Source: Onchocerca lupi
Lineage: Eukaryota; Nematoda; Chromadorea; Rhabditida; Onchocercidae
Direction of reading: 5' to 3'
Length of the DNA: 64,000 nt
NCBI GenBank assembly: GCA_028564675.1
Contig: JAOVVO010000174.1
Coordinates: forward strand, 62,001-126,000
Shown here: positions 1 through 12,173 of the stretch, piece by piece
Numbering within the stretch: position 1 is the first letter of the stretch
Layout of the letters: every line of letters starts with the position of its first letter
The notes under the pieces: model-generated
Told to the model about the DNA's origin: nothing
What the model saw: the letters and a program-made list of their open reading frames with translations, nothing else
The model's database searches: none
Translations under genes and position numbers: made by a program

Positions 1-29
1 TTATTTCATATTAGAATCTAGTGAATTCA

Positions 30-97
30 TTAGATTCTCAGGAATATATCATCGAAATTTTGTTCATCTTTCTTGTTTTCGTCGTCTTCTTTTTCTA
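30..97 (-). CDS. candidate terminal exon, acidic C-terminus (unidentified gene)
   Basis: On the minus strand a good acceptor (TTGTTTCAG) opens a 68-nt stretch ending at a TAA at 30-32. It would encode about 22 residues rich in Glu, Asp and Lys. The composition and the clean acceptor look exon-like, but no preceding exon could be joined with confidence and the window edge is near. It could be the end of another minus-strand gene or a chance reading frame. Confidence 0.25.
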
Positions 98-1002
98 CTG
101 AAACAATCAAATTTTTGCAAGATGAAAATGAAGAGAAATACGATTTGACAATTTTCAGCGCTTTGTTATGTCGGTAATACAGTAATATTACTTGATGAAA
201 CAAAACGTGTTTCACCTTGCCAGTCATGTACGTGTACCAGCAAAGGGGTGTGTAATTTTAATGAAGTATTATTGTAATTTTTTTGGTTAATAAGATAATG
301 TATGTAAATCGAGTGAATTTATTCAACTTTCCATAGTAAACTTATTATCTAATATTGCTGTGCTGAATTGGTATATTTGTAAAAGTTATAATCAAATTCA
401 TTTCAGTCTCAATGTGCTACAATAACGATTAGAAACTGTATAGCTTTATTCAGTCAGTACCTTTCTGCTGAAATCATGAAGGTTTGTATGAATATGATTA
501 TATTTTCAAATTAATTTGTTGAAATTAAAACGAAATTTTATTGCTGACTTCCGAAATCACATTTTGCTTTCATCTTTTCTAATTAGGATTATCATATTGA
601 ACATATCCAACTGTCACTCAGAAAATAAGACATTGCTGTTTCAGGATACAGCTTGCATCGTACAATGTGCTCATCTATTTTGGAAATCCATTTAATTGAA
701 AATCTTTTTTTACTATTAGAAATAAAAGACAGAATAAAAGCTAGAGTATTGTTCTTCTCGCCAGTTCCCTTTTCTTCCCATACATTTATCCTTCCGTAAT
801 TCATTTATCAAGTGTTCTAGGAATTCTTTCATTAAATAAGATGACTGAAATGATATTTTACGCCTTGATTATTCTGAGATTTGCTCAATTTATAATAACA
901 CTCGGGCAAATTATTTATTTCGACAGGAATAAAAGGGAAATAATTTTCTTTCCAAAAGATATTCTAAAGAATCTGCTTTAAGTAAAGCATATGACAAGTT
1001 TA

Positions 1003-1097
1003 TTAAAAAGTTAGCAAGATTTCTTTACAAGTCGTGTCTTTATTACTTGGACAACAGTAATGATCCACAGCAAGCTTATCACCGTCAATAACGCATG
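1003..1097 (-). CDS. candidate Cys-rich terminal exon (unidentified secreted protein)
   Basis: After the acceptor CATTTGTAG on the minus strand, one frame reads C-VIDGDKLAVDHYCCPSNK and continues through DTTC to a stop at 1003-1005. The spacing of a Cys, an aspartate-rich turn, a CCP and a further Cys resembles small Cys-rich repeats in nematode secreted proteins. A donor-like GTAAAG near 1028 would also permit an internal exon. No neighbouring exon was recognised, so this may be one exon of a gene lying between here and the Y-box gene, or a relic. Confidence 0.3.
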
Positions 1098-1765
1098 CTA
1101 CAAATGATGAGCGCGATTATCGTCCTACGTATCAATAAATGTATACCGTACTTTAGCCATATATCAGTATAAATATTGTCCATCTGTTTATTTGTATAAC
1201 AATTTCCTGATATACTTCTTATAAATCTTTTTTCAGCAAAAAATTAAGTAGCTCAATTTTAAAGATCCCAAAATCTTATTCTAATTATCCACCATTTAGC
1301 TTAGACGTTTATGATACTCAACTTTTTAACCATTTGAAAATCAGTGAATTACCTGAAGCAATGGCATTGTAGTGTAAATTACTTGCAAGGATTTCGAAAC
1401 GTTCTTCAAAAATAAAAGATAATTTATTGATTAGACATACAATAGAACGTGTTCAAGAATACAGCTCCATCCTGTTGAAATATCAGTGAAATAATTGAAA
1501 GAGTACTTTGTTTCATTAACAATAATCAACTATTCATTCTGCTGAATATTTAATAAGAATGGTCATAAACCATGCTGCATTTCACAATGCTTTGTTTCTC
1601 TGTATAAATATAAAATTCAGATAGCATAATGGAGCAATCGAAAAATTAAGCCTATATGTAATAACAGTCAACAAATTAGTGAACAAATAAACCATTAAAG
1701 CAGCTTTATTGCATATTAAATTAGCTGTGCGGTAATGATTCCCTTTCTTCTTTTTCTCTCGCTAC

Positions 1766-2238
1766 TTATACATTTCCTACAGCAGCACCGGCATTCTTAA
1801 TTTCCTTCTCCGTGACTTCCGTATCAGACTGACTTGCATCCGTAGTAGCCATTGAACGACGACGTGTTGCATCATCTAAATTCTCACCTAACTTTTGTTT
1901 ACAGCTACACCTTACATAACTCTCCTTTACTATCCATCATCATCTTGTGTGACATACGCATAGGGATCCATCCATTAAGGAAAAGACAAAACTGTAAGAG
2001 CAAAAATTAGGAAGAAATAACAGATAACATTTTTGCCTCAAATTCTGGAATTTAAAAATTACTCTTGCTTGTTTGCCAACGAGCATCTCCACGGCCTGCA
2101 CTGTGAGCACTATTGCCCATATCACTGTGATTGTTTTCCTTTTTTGAATCTCCACTGCCATCTTCACCTTCACCACGATCTCCACCACCATTAGCAGATT
2201 TCTTTGCAGCAACCGGTGGACGACGAGCTACAAACGAA

Positions 2239-2291
<53 letters not shown>

Positions 2292-5207
2292 ACGAATCTA
2301 ACTGGAAACTAGTATTCAGGTTATAGACAATTCGAATTCACCTCTAGAAAAAAAAGAAAAATTAATTACGTGCTGAAGAATCAGTTCGATATTAATAGGA
2401 AGTGCCTAATTGATAAAAATTAACAAACCTCTAAAATTACGAATGCGTCGTCGGCGCTCACCATTTGACTTCTTTATGTCTGCATTATCATCCGCTTCTC
2501 TTTCATTTGCTTTCCGGCTCTGCCCATCACGTCGATCTTAATAGATAACTTCAATCTTAATTAATGCGTTATATTTCCTTCATCTTTTTTTATATATCAC
2601 TAATATTATTAATGAAAACTTTGACGTCGCATGACAAGAATATCAAGCAATAACTCGCTTCATTAGTCCATCGTCGAAATAGACTCAGAAAGAGATTATG
2701 TAAAAGGAAACATACATTTTTCATTTTCCTGATGAGCTGCTCGTTCACGATTATATGCCAATCGACGACGAAAACTGTAAAACTGAAAATTGTGGTATTT
2801 ACTACCACGAACCTGAAATATAAGCTAGATTATGGTGTCTAAAATAAAGAACTTCGAATAAAAGCATTACTCAGTACAATAAATTTGAAATAAGACAATT
2901 TTAATATTTTATAACTTAATTAAATAGCAGAACTTTTACAGTCACAGCAGTGTCTACTTATCATGTGAGATAAGAAAGTACTTTTGGATTTTAAATTTCT
3001 GAAGTGATACCTCAACACCATTTGGTCCGGTAACATTAGCGGCTTCAGGTCCTTGCTTTCCTTCAACAATGTCGAAAAGGACTTCTTCACCATCTCCCAA
3101 AGTACGCAGATAATACTTAATAATCCTCGATTTTGAAATAGCTGTCTGAAATAGCAACTTGCATTAGCTCTTATCTAAATTAAAATTAAATAGAATTATC
3201 AATGAAAATTAAATAGAACCATTATACCCTGATATTTTTAAAATATTCATCAATCATAAAATGATCATCATCTCAACAACCCAAGACAGTGTAGCATATT
3301 CCAAATTTTCAATTGCAAAAATAATTTTGAAAAGTTGACGGTTTTCTTTTACTAAACAATAAACATACCTGATGCACAAATACATCGTTGTCCTTATCAT
3401 CATCACGTGCAATAAACCCGTAATGATAACGGACACTGTACCACTTGACTTTACCTTTAACACCTAAAAATGACAGTTTTATGATCAACTTTTATTCAAA
3501 TGAATATAAATACTATAGAAACTTGACTATTATATATATCTTAATAATATATGTCTTTATATATATCTTAATAAGTCTGGAAATTGATCGAATTACCATA
3601 TTCGATATAATTACACAACTAAAGACAAATATTATGACCTTTCCTTTTGCCTCAAAAAAATGAAAAAAAAAAAAAAGAAAAAAAAACAAAAAGGAAATCG
3701 AATATAAAAGATATTTCAGAATGATATTTTTCCATAAACAGTAATTATTAATTTATCTTTTTCAAGAATCGGCTTTTTTGCCTGTTCTATTTCCCAGGCA
3801 AGACGGCGTTCCTCATCTATATTGCGCGAACGACGCGATCCTTTGACATTAATGCTCTGTCCCTTAAAAATTAAAGCATTATATTTTTAGCGTTAGAAAT
3901 GAATTTAATCCAGTAAAATAACTTAGATTTAAAAGAAATGGAAGAAAGTCAAAAATTTGGATGCATATTAGTTAGAAATACGAATAGATCACAAGAGATA
4001 TTCGAACAATGAAAAGCTTCATGCAGACATAACTTCGAATGAATCATTTAAATGAAGCTAGCATTTTTTACGGATTTATTTAAGAAAAACTTGTGTATGA
4101 CCATTTGATATGCAGACATGGAGACACTAGTACAATACTAAAAGATATATTGGATCGTAAAATTTGCCACAACCATACTAAATTCAATGAAAAAAGCCTG
4201 GAAAATCAAAAATATGATTACTTTGCCAATGTTTTTAGCATGCTGGATATTATCATTCGTGTCGATATTTTCCTTCTTACCGTCCACCTACAAAAATACC
4301 AGATATTTCTTTATTGACCGAATATAACTTCTAGAAAATGCCAAAACTTATTTTGCCACTGCTTATAAAATAATCTTTAATTCATAGTATCTTATGATAG
4401 TGAAAAGACAACAATAAATTGTTGCGGTCGAAGGATAACAAAAGAACTTATTCAGAAACTCCCGCCAACGAACATGCATCCCAAATAAAAAAGTAGACTA
4501 TAGTAACTGAATAAGTTTGAATAGATAACTGAAAAACTGTAAGATAACTGAAAAACTGTAAGAACTGACTAAATTAGTATCATAAAAAACTTTCGCCATC
4601 TGGTTTGCGGGCAATAAGAACTTTTCAGTGTACGCAATATAAATTTGATCAATACTGCACTTTTTCGATTATTCATACTAGAATTTACTTTCACATGCTC
4701 ATGCTCATTATTTATAAAATTCACATTACAACTTGGTGCTATGCTAAACTGCAGTCCGGTAATTGGCTTTATACCTTTCACCTGAATTTTTGATAATTAA
4801 ATCCTATACTCTAATAGTATTAAATATTATCAAAAATCTTTAAAAAGCTAAAGACATTACTCCTCGCAATTTTATTACTTGAATGTTTCTTTCGATAAAA
4901 TAATCCTTTTCACTGAAAATGAATGAACACAACAACTAAAAAACATAAAAAAACAATTTTGTGGACATTACCTGTAAAGCTGCTAACAAATAAAGATAAA
5001 AATTATGCAAAATTTTTTTTGTTGGAACTTTTTTTCACATTCTGAAACTTGCAACAAATAAATTCAGTCTCAAGATAATCTGTCGCAGCAGATCACTCAT
5101 AATTTTTTTACTTGTGAGAGATTTGAAAAGAATATTTTGAAAATGAATAAAGAAACCTTTTGTTCATTAGCCATGCGGGCTAAAGGCATCGGGACGCCGC
5201 TCGACAT
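1766..5207 (-). CDS. Y-box / cold-shock domain RNA-binding protein (CEY-like)
   Basis: Nine exons on the minus strand: 5157-5207, 4222-4287, 3757-3862, 3369-3463, 3011-3145, 2716-2812, 2429-2536, 2063-2227 and 1766-1875. They total 933 nt, in frame, for 310 residues. The cold-shock domain spans about residues 75-150, with an RNP1-like YHYGFIA, an RNP2 DVFVHQ and the family signature EGKQGPEAANVTGP. The N-terminus is short and charged. The C-terminal third is basic and Arg/Gly/Asp-rich, as in Y-box proteins that coat mRNA in the cytoplasm. The start at 5207 is chosen because its 17-codon exon joins the next exon in phase. Two oddities: the exon 3 donor appears as AT rather than GT, and the exon at 2227 can instead run through to a stop at 2052, giving 277 residues. 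RNA binding is inferred from the family. The symbol is left blank because nematodes have several CEY paralogues. Confidence 0.88.
2241..2290. repeat. (A)50 homopolymer tract
   Basis: An uninterrupted run of about 50 A lies just upstream, on the gene strand, of the Y-box exon ending at 2227. Read on the minus strand it is a long T tract in front of the TTTGTAG acceptor, so it could act as an extended pyrimidine tract. Its true length is uncertain because such runs sequence poorly. Confidence 0.9.
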
Positions 5208-7765
5208 TTTCCTTCAAGTCAAATCGCCTGACTTATACTCTGTTCGGAGCCGCTGTAATTTCAAATTATATTTAAATCTGCAAAATCATTCTCGATATCT
5301 GATATATTTCGACATTTTTGCGTATTTAATTAGTAAAATACTTATTCAATATGCTCTACATTAAACTCAGGTACTTACGTAAATACTCTGCAGCTATTTA
5401 CTCACATTAATGACTTCAGTGAGACTTTAAATCGCTAATATGATAAAATGGGATTGAAAAAAAAGAAAAAAAAAAGAGACAAAAAAGTTGCCCAAATTTT
5501 TGTTTTAATCATGAGGAAAATTAAGCATAATATTTATGGTATTATGTTTAAATTTTTCTCAAGATTAAGACAAAAATTTGGGGGACTTTTTTTCTGATCG
5601 GTCTGTTAGCAAACTCATATTCTTCTAATAATTCAGATAAATTATTGCATGCCACAAAATCCTTCTATATCATGTAAAATTTTTAGATTGGAAATTGGAA
5701 GTTCAGATTTTCCAGAAGATAATTTGACAAAAATGTCCTCATTTTGTGAATATACCAATATACTCCCGAGCAAATGGACATGTCAGCTCCTTGAATACAT
5801 CAATGTACTTTACATTTTACACACAAAAACACAGATGGATAAATCGCGTGACATCCTACATAAGTGCATTTACACATACAAATGCACGTACGTCTTTTAC
5901 CTGATTTATATGAACTTTTGATTATATCGATAAAAAAACAAAACATGCATGTAGATCGCCCCGACAATACCAAACACAACCGCGAACAAACGGAACATAA
6001 TGAACAATGACAGAAGCTATAATTGTAAGTTGTACCTAAAAAGTTTTGTACCGTAAGCCAGAAGAGGATCATTCCAAATATGGATAAACTGATTCAGAAT
6101 ATCATGAAACTTTTTCAGTTCAAATTTTTCTTTCCTCAAATTTCATTAAGGTTTTTTGCTACGACATTCAAGTTTTAGTGTTTATTTGTTGGAGGTGCCA
6201 TATGAATGCAATTGATAATTTTAAAAATTTTTTCTTTTATAAAATGGAAAAGATGGATCAACAAATCTGTCCATATTTCTGATTTTATTCAATTTATTTC
6301 AAATTTTAGAAATTAATCAACATCATATTTCTGGATATTTGAATTGAATCAATCATAGCAGTTCCTGGACTTAATTGTCAGCCAGAAATATGCGCAAGTT
6401 TGCTTTTAAGATAGAAAGCATTCCAATATGAATATATTTAATATGATGATACAAAGTGAAATAAATTGAAAACAATCATTCAATTACGGTGTGAGAGAAA
6501 ATAAATTAAAACCTCTGCTCTACTTCTGCTATATCTTGTTAATATATTATATAAATATTATTTCAACAATGTATTTTCTTATAATCAGTAAAAATAAGTT
6601 AGTTTAATACAACATCAAATAGCGGTCCGGATTTTTTGAGAAGTCCTCCAGATTTTGTTCTTTGCTGGCAGCGAAAAGTTCGAAAAGTCTATACTGCTGC
6701 ATATTTTACATTTTGTGCATTATTCATTCATCGGACAATAATGTGTATTATAAGAAGTGTTCATCAATTTAATTTCTTGCATTAAATGCACTGAAGCTGT
6801 GAAAATTCTTGTGTCACTGAAATGACGATGTAACTCTCTTGGCTGCTTTTACAGTTAACAATTAATCTGATGATTTGAAAAATATTTAGTGCTTATTTAG
6901 CACTATCTATGCATCCAAGAAGCAGTGGTTAAGTGTAATCAAAAATTCGTGAAGAAGCCGAAAAACGTGTCTATCCTCATTCACTTGCTGGTTTCAATGC
7001 ATATTTGTAAAAAAGCTTATGTACAGGTTCTTCGAATCTAAGCATTCCATAAAAAACAATAAAAAATTTATCAAATTTTGTGTTTCTTTGATTTGATGAG
7101 TCTAAATAATTGTCTTAAGATATATTAACACGTTCATTCCGAATTAATTTTGAATTCAAACTCTTCGAAAAATTAATTTCGTTTAATTTTATTTCACATA
7201 ATTTCTTTTCTCGCTTAATTGGCTTATTGTTTACAATTTTTTTTTTTTTTATGTTTACAAAATTCTGTATTTTATCAAATGCGAAAGAATTGTTGAATTG
7301 CTTAATATAAAGCAATCCCTCAACATTTATCACTTTATGTTCGTTTCTTAAGACTCATTTCTTGCTTCAACAATTAAACTTTATTTTATTGCATTATTGC
7401 AATGAATTTCATTACATTTGTATAGCATCAGCTTGGATTGTTGCGTTATTATTGCATTCATTATTATTGCAAATAATAAATATTATTAAGATCAATGTAC
7501 ATATTCAAGATTCACCTTCTTAAGGTTGTTCCTTCTAAGTATAAATCGATATCTGTCGTATGACTAAATTGATAAGGAAAAATATTTCAGGATGAAGCAC
7601 GCAGTTTTATTGTCTTCATGAAGATTAACAATTTTATTAAATCTGTTATAAATTTCAAATATTTCAGATACGAAATTAATTTATTTAGAATATGCATATT
7701 TTATATCAATATGTTAATGATTGACGAATGGAACATATCGAAATACTCAGCGATATTTCATCTAT
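5208..7765. other. intergenic, no gene recognised
   Basis: This stretch is AT-rich and has only short reading frames without coding character. It holds A and T runs and a segment near 6250-6400 faintly similar to the repeats at 14.6-16.4 kb. The promoter of the minus-strand Y-box gene should lie at its left end, but I see no recognisable core element. Confidence 0.6.
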
Positions 7766-8178
7766 CTCTATAAATAAAAAATGTAAATGTTCGTTTTTAT
7801 CAATTCTAAATCCCCGAAAGTTCTTCAGTGATTGCTTTGAAATTTTGATATAACGCTGTATTCGAAAAGATGCGTGTTTTTAAAATTATCTATCATATAA
7901 ATGTCACACCCGTAACAGGTGAAAAAGTTGTTTTTTTGATGTATATTTTTTTCTTCCTTCTCTCCTGCCTTTCTCTTTCTTAACCGTTTTTTCTTTTTGA
8001 TTTTTTTTTTCTCCTTTCACCCTCCTCTCTTTTATCTATGCTCATCTTTTTATTCCGTCTATATTATTATCTCATATATTACTTGTAATATTTCTCAAGC
8101 AAGGAAATCATCCATATCTTGGCACAAAGGCCTTTGTTCTCGCATCTTTCGACCTGCTAATATAGCTTATGTATAAAA

Positions 8179-8588
8179 TGTTAAGATGTTGACTGCCAGG
8201 AATGTTTACAAGCTTTTAAGAATTGTCCGCCTCTTATTCTTTGTCCTATGGTTATTTTTTATATGATTATTGTGTTGTAAGCTTCCGTCTAAAAGAATTA
8301 TTCAAATGAAAGGGGCTTTTCGAGTTAATCAGTTGTGTGTCTTCGATCAATTTACAATGTCAATGTTTTCGAGACAATGTCTTCAGTCAGTCTGTTCAAC
8401 AGCAATATCAAAAGGATCAGTATCGGCGGCAGTTCAATCCCAGTTTAACTTCGAGTACATTACGACAGCACGAACGACAGCAATAGTGGAGTCCGCTCCA
8501 TGATAACTATAAAAGGAAAGTAAAGTATGACAACATAGTAAGCATTCAAATGACTGTTTATTTGTCGTATATTGTTCATTTAATCCTT
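8179..8588 (+). repeat. LTR-like dispersed repeat, copy A
   Basis: About 400 bp is shared, in diverged form, with 32174-32562 and 42631-43000. Common landmarks are the CAGGAATGTT block, AGAATTGTCC followed by TTATTCTTTG, a GAC-rich middle, and an end at TTCATTTAATCCT. The TG start and the length suggest a solo LTR, but no internal retroelement sequence was identified. Confidence 0.5.
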
Positions 8589-8617
8589 AAGATTTTTTTC
8601 CTCCAACAAGGTAAAAT

Positions 8618-8669
8618 CATGGTATACAAGAGACATTAAAGTTCATGGTATACAAGAGACATTAAAGTT
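8618..8669 (+). repeat. 26-bp direct tandem duplication
   Basis: Two perfect adjacent copies of a 26-bp unit starting CATGGTATACAAGAGAC lie just right of the LTR-like repeat. This is likely a local replication slippage within transposon debris. Confidence 0.9.
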
Positions 8670-8939
8670 CAAGTACATAGCTTCAAAGGGACCAATAAGC
8701 CGTAAGGACAAAACATATTAACCGCTAAAAGCTCTAATTCACAGATAAACAAAGTGAAGTCAATTATAAGGCGACATGTTTGAGGATGAGGAGCCCGAAG
8801 AATTTAGAAGGTTAGGAATTTGGAGCTTAAGTCAGTTTTAATCACACTCTTCAACGACAACAAGAGTTTAGGTTAAGGTTTACAGGTTAATTTCGAGGAC
8901 AATTCAGCGACAGTAGGAGCCACAAATCAAAGACGCAAG

Positions 8940-10790
8940 CAACAGTTCATTATGATAGGAAACTATTCACCGTACGTCCCAATCAAGATGAACGCTTCTT
9001 TCTTCGCATATTGTTAGTAAATATGCGCGGTCTAACCGACTTACAGCGATTGAAAATTGTTAACGGCATTACACATGCTACTTTCCGCAGTGCATGTCAA
9101 GCTTTGAATTTATTGGAGAACGATCGACACTGGGATGTATGCATTAATGACGCATGACACGTCATATCAAAATCAAATTCATGCCTTGCTTTCAATCATA
9201 TTGACTCTCTGTTCTCCTTCATCTCCAACAGTGTTATGGATGAAATATAAATCGCATATGGCTGAAGATATTATCCATCGAATATGCAAGGAAAATTTAA
9301 ATATGAAAATGAATTCCGCAGCAGAAACATACGATGAAGCTTCGATAATGATTGAAGATTTGCATTTATAAATCGCGAAAAAAGTTCTCAATCAACTAGT
9401 AATGCCGTCACCGAATCGATCTGTCGCTGCTTCGTTCAAGGTAGAATTGCGTCATGAACAAAATTACAACACGACTGATCTTTTGTCATATAAGCAATCA
9501 AATATTCCTAAGCTAACGTTTCAGCAAAAAGGCATCTGCGATCAAATAATGCAAATTGTCAATAAGTGAGTTGGAGAAATCTTCTTTTTAGATACGTTAG
9601 GAAGAACTGGTGAAGCATTCCTAATTAGATTGATTTTGGCAGCAATTCCATCCCAAAATGACATAGCCTAGTTCTTGCATTATCCGGAATTGCTGCAGCA
9701 TTGCTACCAAGTAGAAGGACTGCATATTCCGCTTTGAAATTACCATTGAGCATGCAATTCATGAAACTTCCACATATAACATTTCCAAAACATCGGGCAT
9801 GGAAAAACTATTGCAAAATGCAAATTTATTCTTGGGATGAATGTAAAATGACGCACAAAAATTCAATCGAGGTTCTTGATCGATTAGTGCAAGATTTGCG
9901 CGGAAATATCAGACCGTATTAATAGTGCTTGCAAGAGATTTCAGGCAGATATTTTTTCTAATTCCTCTATCGACACCAGCGAACGAAATAAATGCTTCCC
10001 TAGAATATTTTACTCTATGGCGACACATTAAAACGTTGAAATTAACTACAAGATGCGTGTCCAGCTGCAAAACGATCGATCAACTGGGATCTTCGCACAT
10101 CAATTGCTGGAAATTGAGAAACAGAAAGCTGCCAGTTGATTTGGCCTCAGGATAAATTTCACTGCTTCATAACTTCTGCAATTTAGTAACATCAAAAGAA
10201 GAACTGTTTGAAAAGGCATTTCTTGATATTCAAACCAATTATAAGGAACACGATGGACTGAATGAATGAACCACTCTTGCGACCAAGAACAAAGACGTTC
10301 GACGATTCAGTCTTACATTCAAAACGAAACAGTTACATACAAGTCCGTGGACATTGTTGTGGAAGCATATGAAGCCGTTAATTATCCCACACAATTTTTG
10401 GATTCACTCGATATGACAGGTATGTCATGGCATGGACTGCAATTGAAAATTGACTTACCAATTAGCATGTTGCGAAACATCAACCAGACAAAACTTTGCA
10501 GCGGTACGCGGCTTGCAATAAAAAAATTAATGAGCAACATCGTAGAAGCAGAAATCTTGCCAGGACTTTTCAAAGGTGAAGATGTTCTTATTCCTCGCCT
10601 TCCTATTATTTCAACGGATTTACCAATTCAGTTTAAGAGAACCATCAACAAAGCTCAGTCGAATTTTTAGAATTGTGTAGTTTAGATCTAGATACCGATT
10701 GCCCCTCACATAAACAATTATATGTTACGTGTTCTAGAGTCGGCAAAAAAGACAATCTCTATATCTATGCAGAATAACAAAAATTACTGC
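8940..10790 (+). pseudogene. Helitron Pif1-type helicase relic
   Basis: Pieces of a Helitron helicase can be followed in order through all three frames. The first block contains LLVNMRGLTDLQRLKIVNG (about 9010-9065), and a second contains YKSHMAEDIIHRICKENLN. A degraded Walker A follows (DTLGRTGEAFL where DAPGGTGKTFL is expected, about 9590). Then come a readable Walker B (WDECKMTHK, about 9830), DFRQ (about 9940) and STPANEINASLE. The 134-codon open stretch at 10266-10670 ends in a helicase motif with TINKAQ. A last block reads LYVTCSRVGKKDNLYIY (to about 10790). Frameshifts and stops separate the blocks, so the gene is dead. The Rep nuclease part is not recognisable here. The family is recognised from the order and wording of the helicase motifs. 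Confidence 0.88.
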
Positions 10791-11907
10791 GTATCCACAA
10801 TTACTGTGAAATAAATTGCTTGAACGAAACATTTCATTATACATATCTCGAAATTTGTGCAACGCAACTACATTCCCAAAACTAAACGAATTACATCCCT
10901 CACAAAGCAAAAAACAAACGAAAAGTTTGAATCACTCGCCTTATTCATTTAAAAACACCCGCCTATTCGAACGCGACGCGGTATGACAATTTTAAATCAA
11001 TCTATGAAGAACTTGAAACATTTGAGGAAGTAGCCGCAGTCAATACAGAAAATATGCATGGTGAGTACATTCTGTCCGCTCGTAGAGGCGCGGTGTGAGG
11101 CAAAGTCAAAAAATTCAGTCCTGATGAGAGAAAACTGGAATATCACAATTAAAAGATGAAGACAAGAATTGGTTGTGAAATTATTTTATTGATTTTCATT
11201 TCATTTCAAGTTAAAATAACCAATGCAACTGTTATAGTAGTGAAACAGCAGGGAAAAAAACTTAAAAAAGAAAAAATCTTTTTTTTTTTTTTATATCGAT
11301 TAAGAGTATTGGTGTAGGGCGGAGTCAAAAAATTCAGCCATCTCACTTACTTTTTTTTGTCACGGAGGTAACACTTGAAAAAAAGTATGTTTGTATAAAA
11401 AGTCCCTCTATTCGAATGCAAGGTTGTATCAAAATCTGAAAGCAATCGATGGAGAACTTGCAACGTTTTATAAAAAGCCACAAGGAGCATTTACATTTTG
11501 ATTTATACAGATTTACATAATATTGTACATGCGTGTAAGAAAAAGTTCGTAGATCCAAATGTATAGCAAAAATCAATAAGTAAATGTAATCTATTCCATA
11601 ATTTAAATTGAAAAAATCAATGTTTTGCTATCGTCTACAAAACTTTTGCAGAAAATTAGGGCTGTCATATTTTATTTCTACTTGTTTTCAGAAGGTGCAC
11701 TGCCAAAGTAAATATTGCTTTCATAGTATAACTGACTGATTGTTTTCAATTAATTTTGCTTCATATCGTCATTAGCTGATTATTTCTGAAAGACTTACTT
11801 TTGAAGAAAGAAAAGAAATTACTGTACAAATTGAATTAGTAAGAATTGAAGTCAATTCGAAAGTTGGCACAATAAGCTCATTAAATACAATCTAAATACT
11901 TCATTTA

Positions 11908-12069
11908 ATGGATGAAAGCGATGACGATAGCAGTGATAATACTTTTAGTAGTTTCTATGACAATTGCACAAGGAATAAAAATCTCATTTTGCGATCTAAT
12001 TATTATTTCTTCTTCATTGTTAATACATTCTCATTATCGGTTACATTTACTATTTCGAATTCGAATTAG
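11908..12069 (+). other. small conserved ORF upstream of the receptor gene
   Basis: A 53-codon frame starts MDESDDDSSDNTF and contains SSFYDNCT, then a hydrophobic stretch. The homologous DNA upstream of the second copy (from about 17437) and the third copy (about 21000-21140, minus) retains traces. The third still reads MDERSDVSND and CFYD before a stop. It may be an upstream ORF, an alternative first exon supplying an extracellular N-terminus, or duplicated non-coding flank. No donor joining it in phase to the exon at 12174 was evident. Confidence 0.3.
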
Positions 12070-12173
12070 CAATCCTTGGCAGCTATTAATTCAAGCTTTA
12101 CAATTTCATATCAATTGAAAATTCTTTTTTCCTATCGAATTGAAATTTATGATGTTCATCAGTTAAAAGAAGA

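Larger units (their letters stand above)
7766..11512 (+). mobile_element. decayed Helitron bounded by inverted terminal-like sequences
   Basis: The left end reads TCTATAAATAAAAAATGTAA. This is the same 5' signature (TC followed by ATAAATAAAAATGTAAATG) seen at 32568, 35775 and 46023. It is followed by the subterminal block with AAAGTTCTTCAGTGATTGC. Helicase relics fill 8.9-10.8 kb. The right side, 10.85-11.5 kb, carries the subterminal blocks in opposite orientation and ends with a near inverted copy of the left tip at about 11486-11512. No CCAGCTAG 3' terminus is present, so the right boundary is inferred. Confidence 0.7.
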
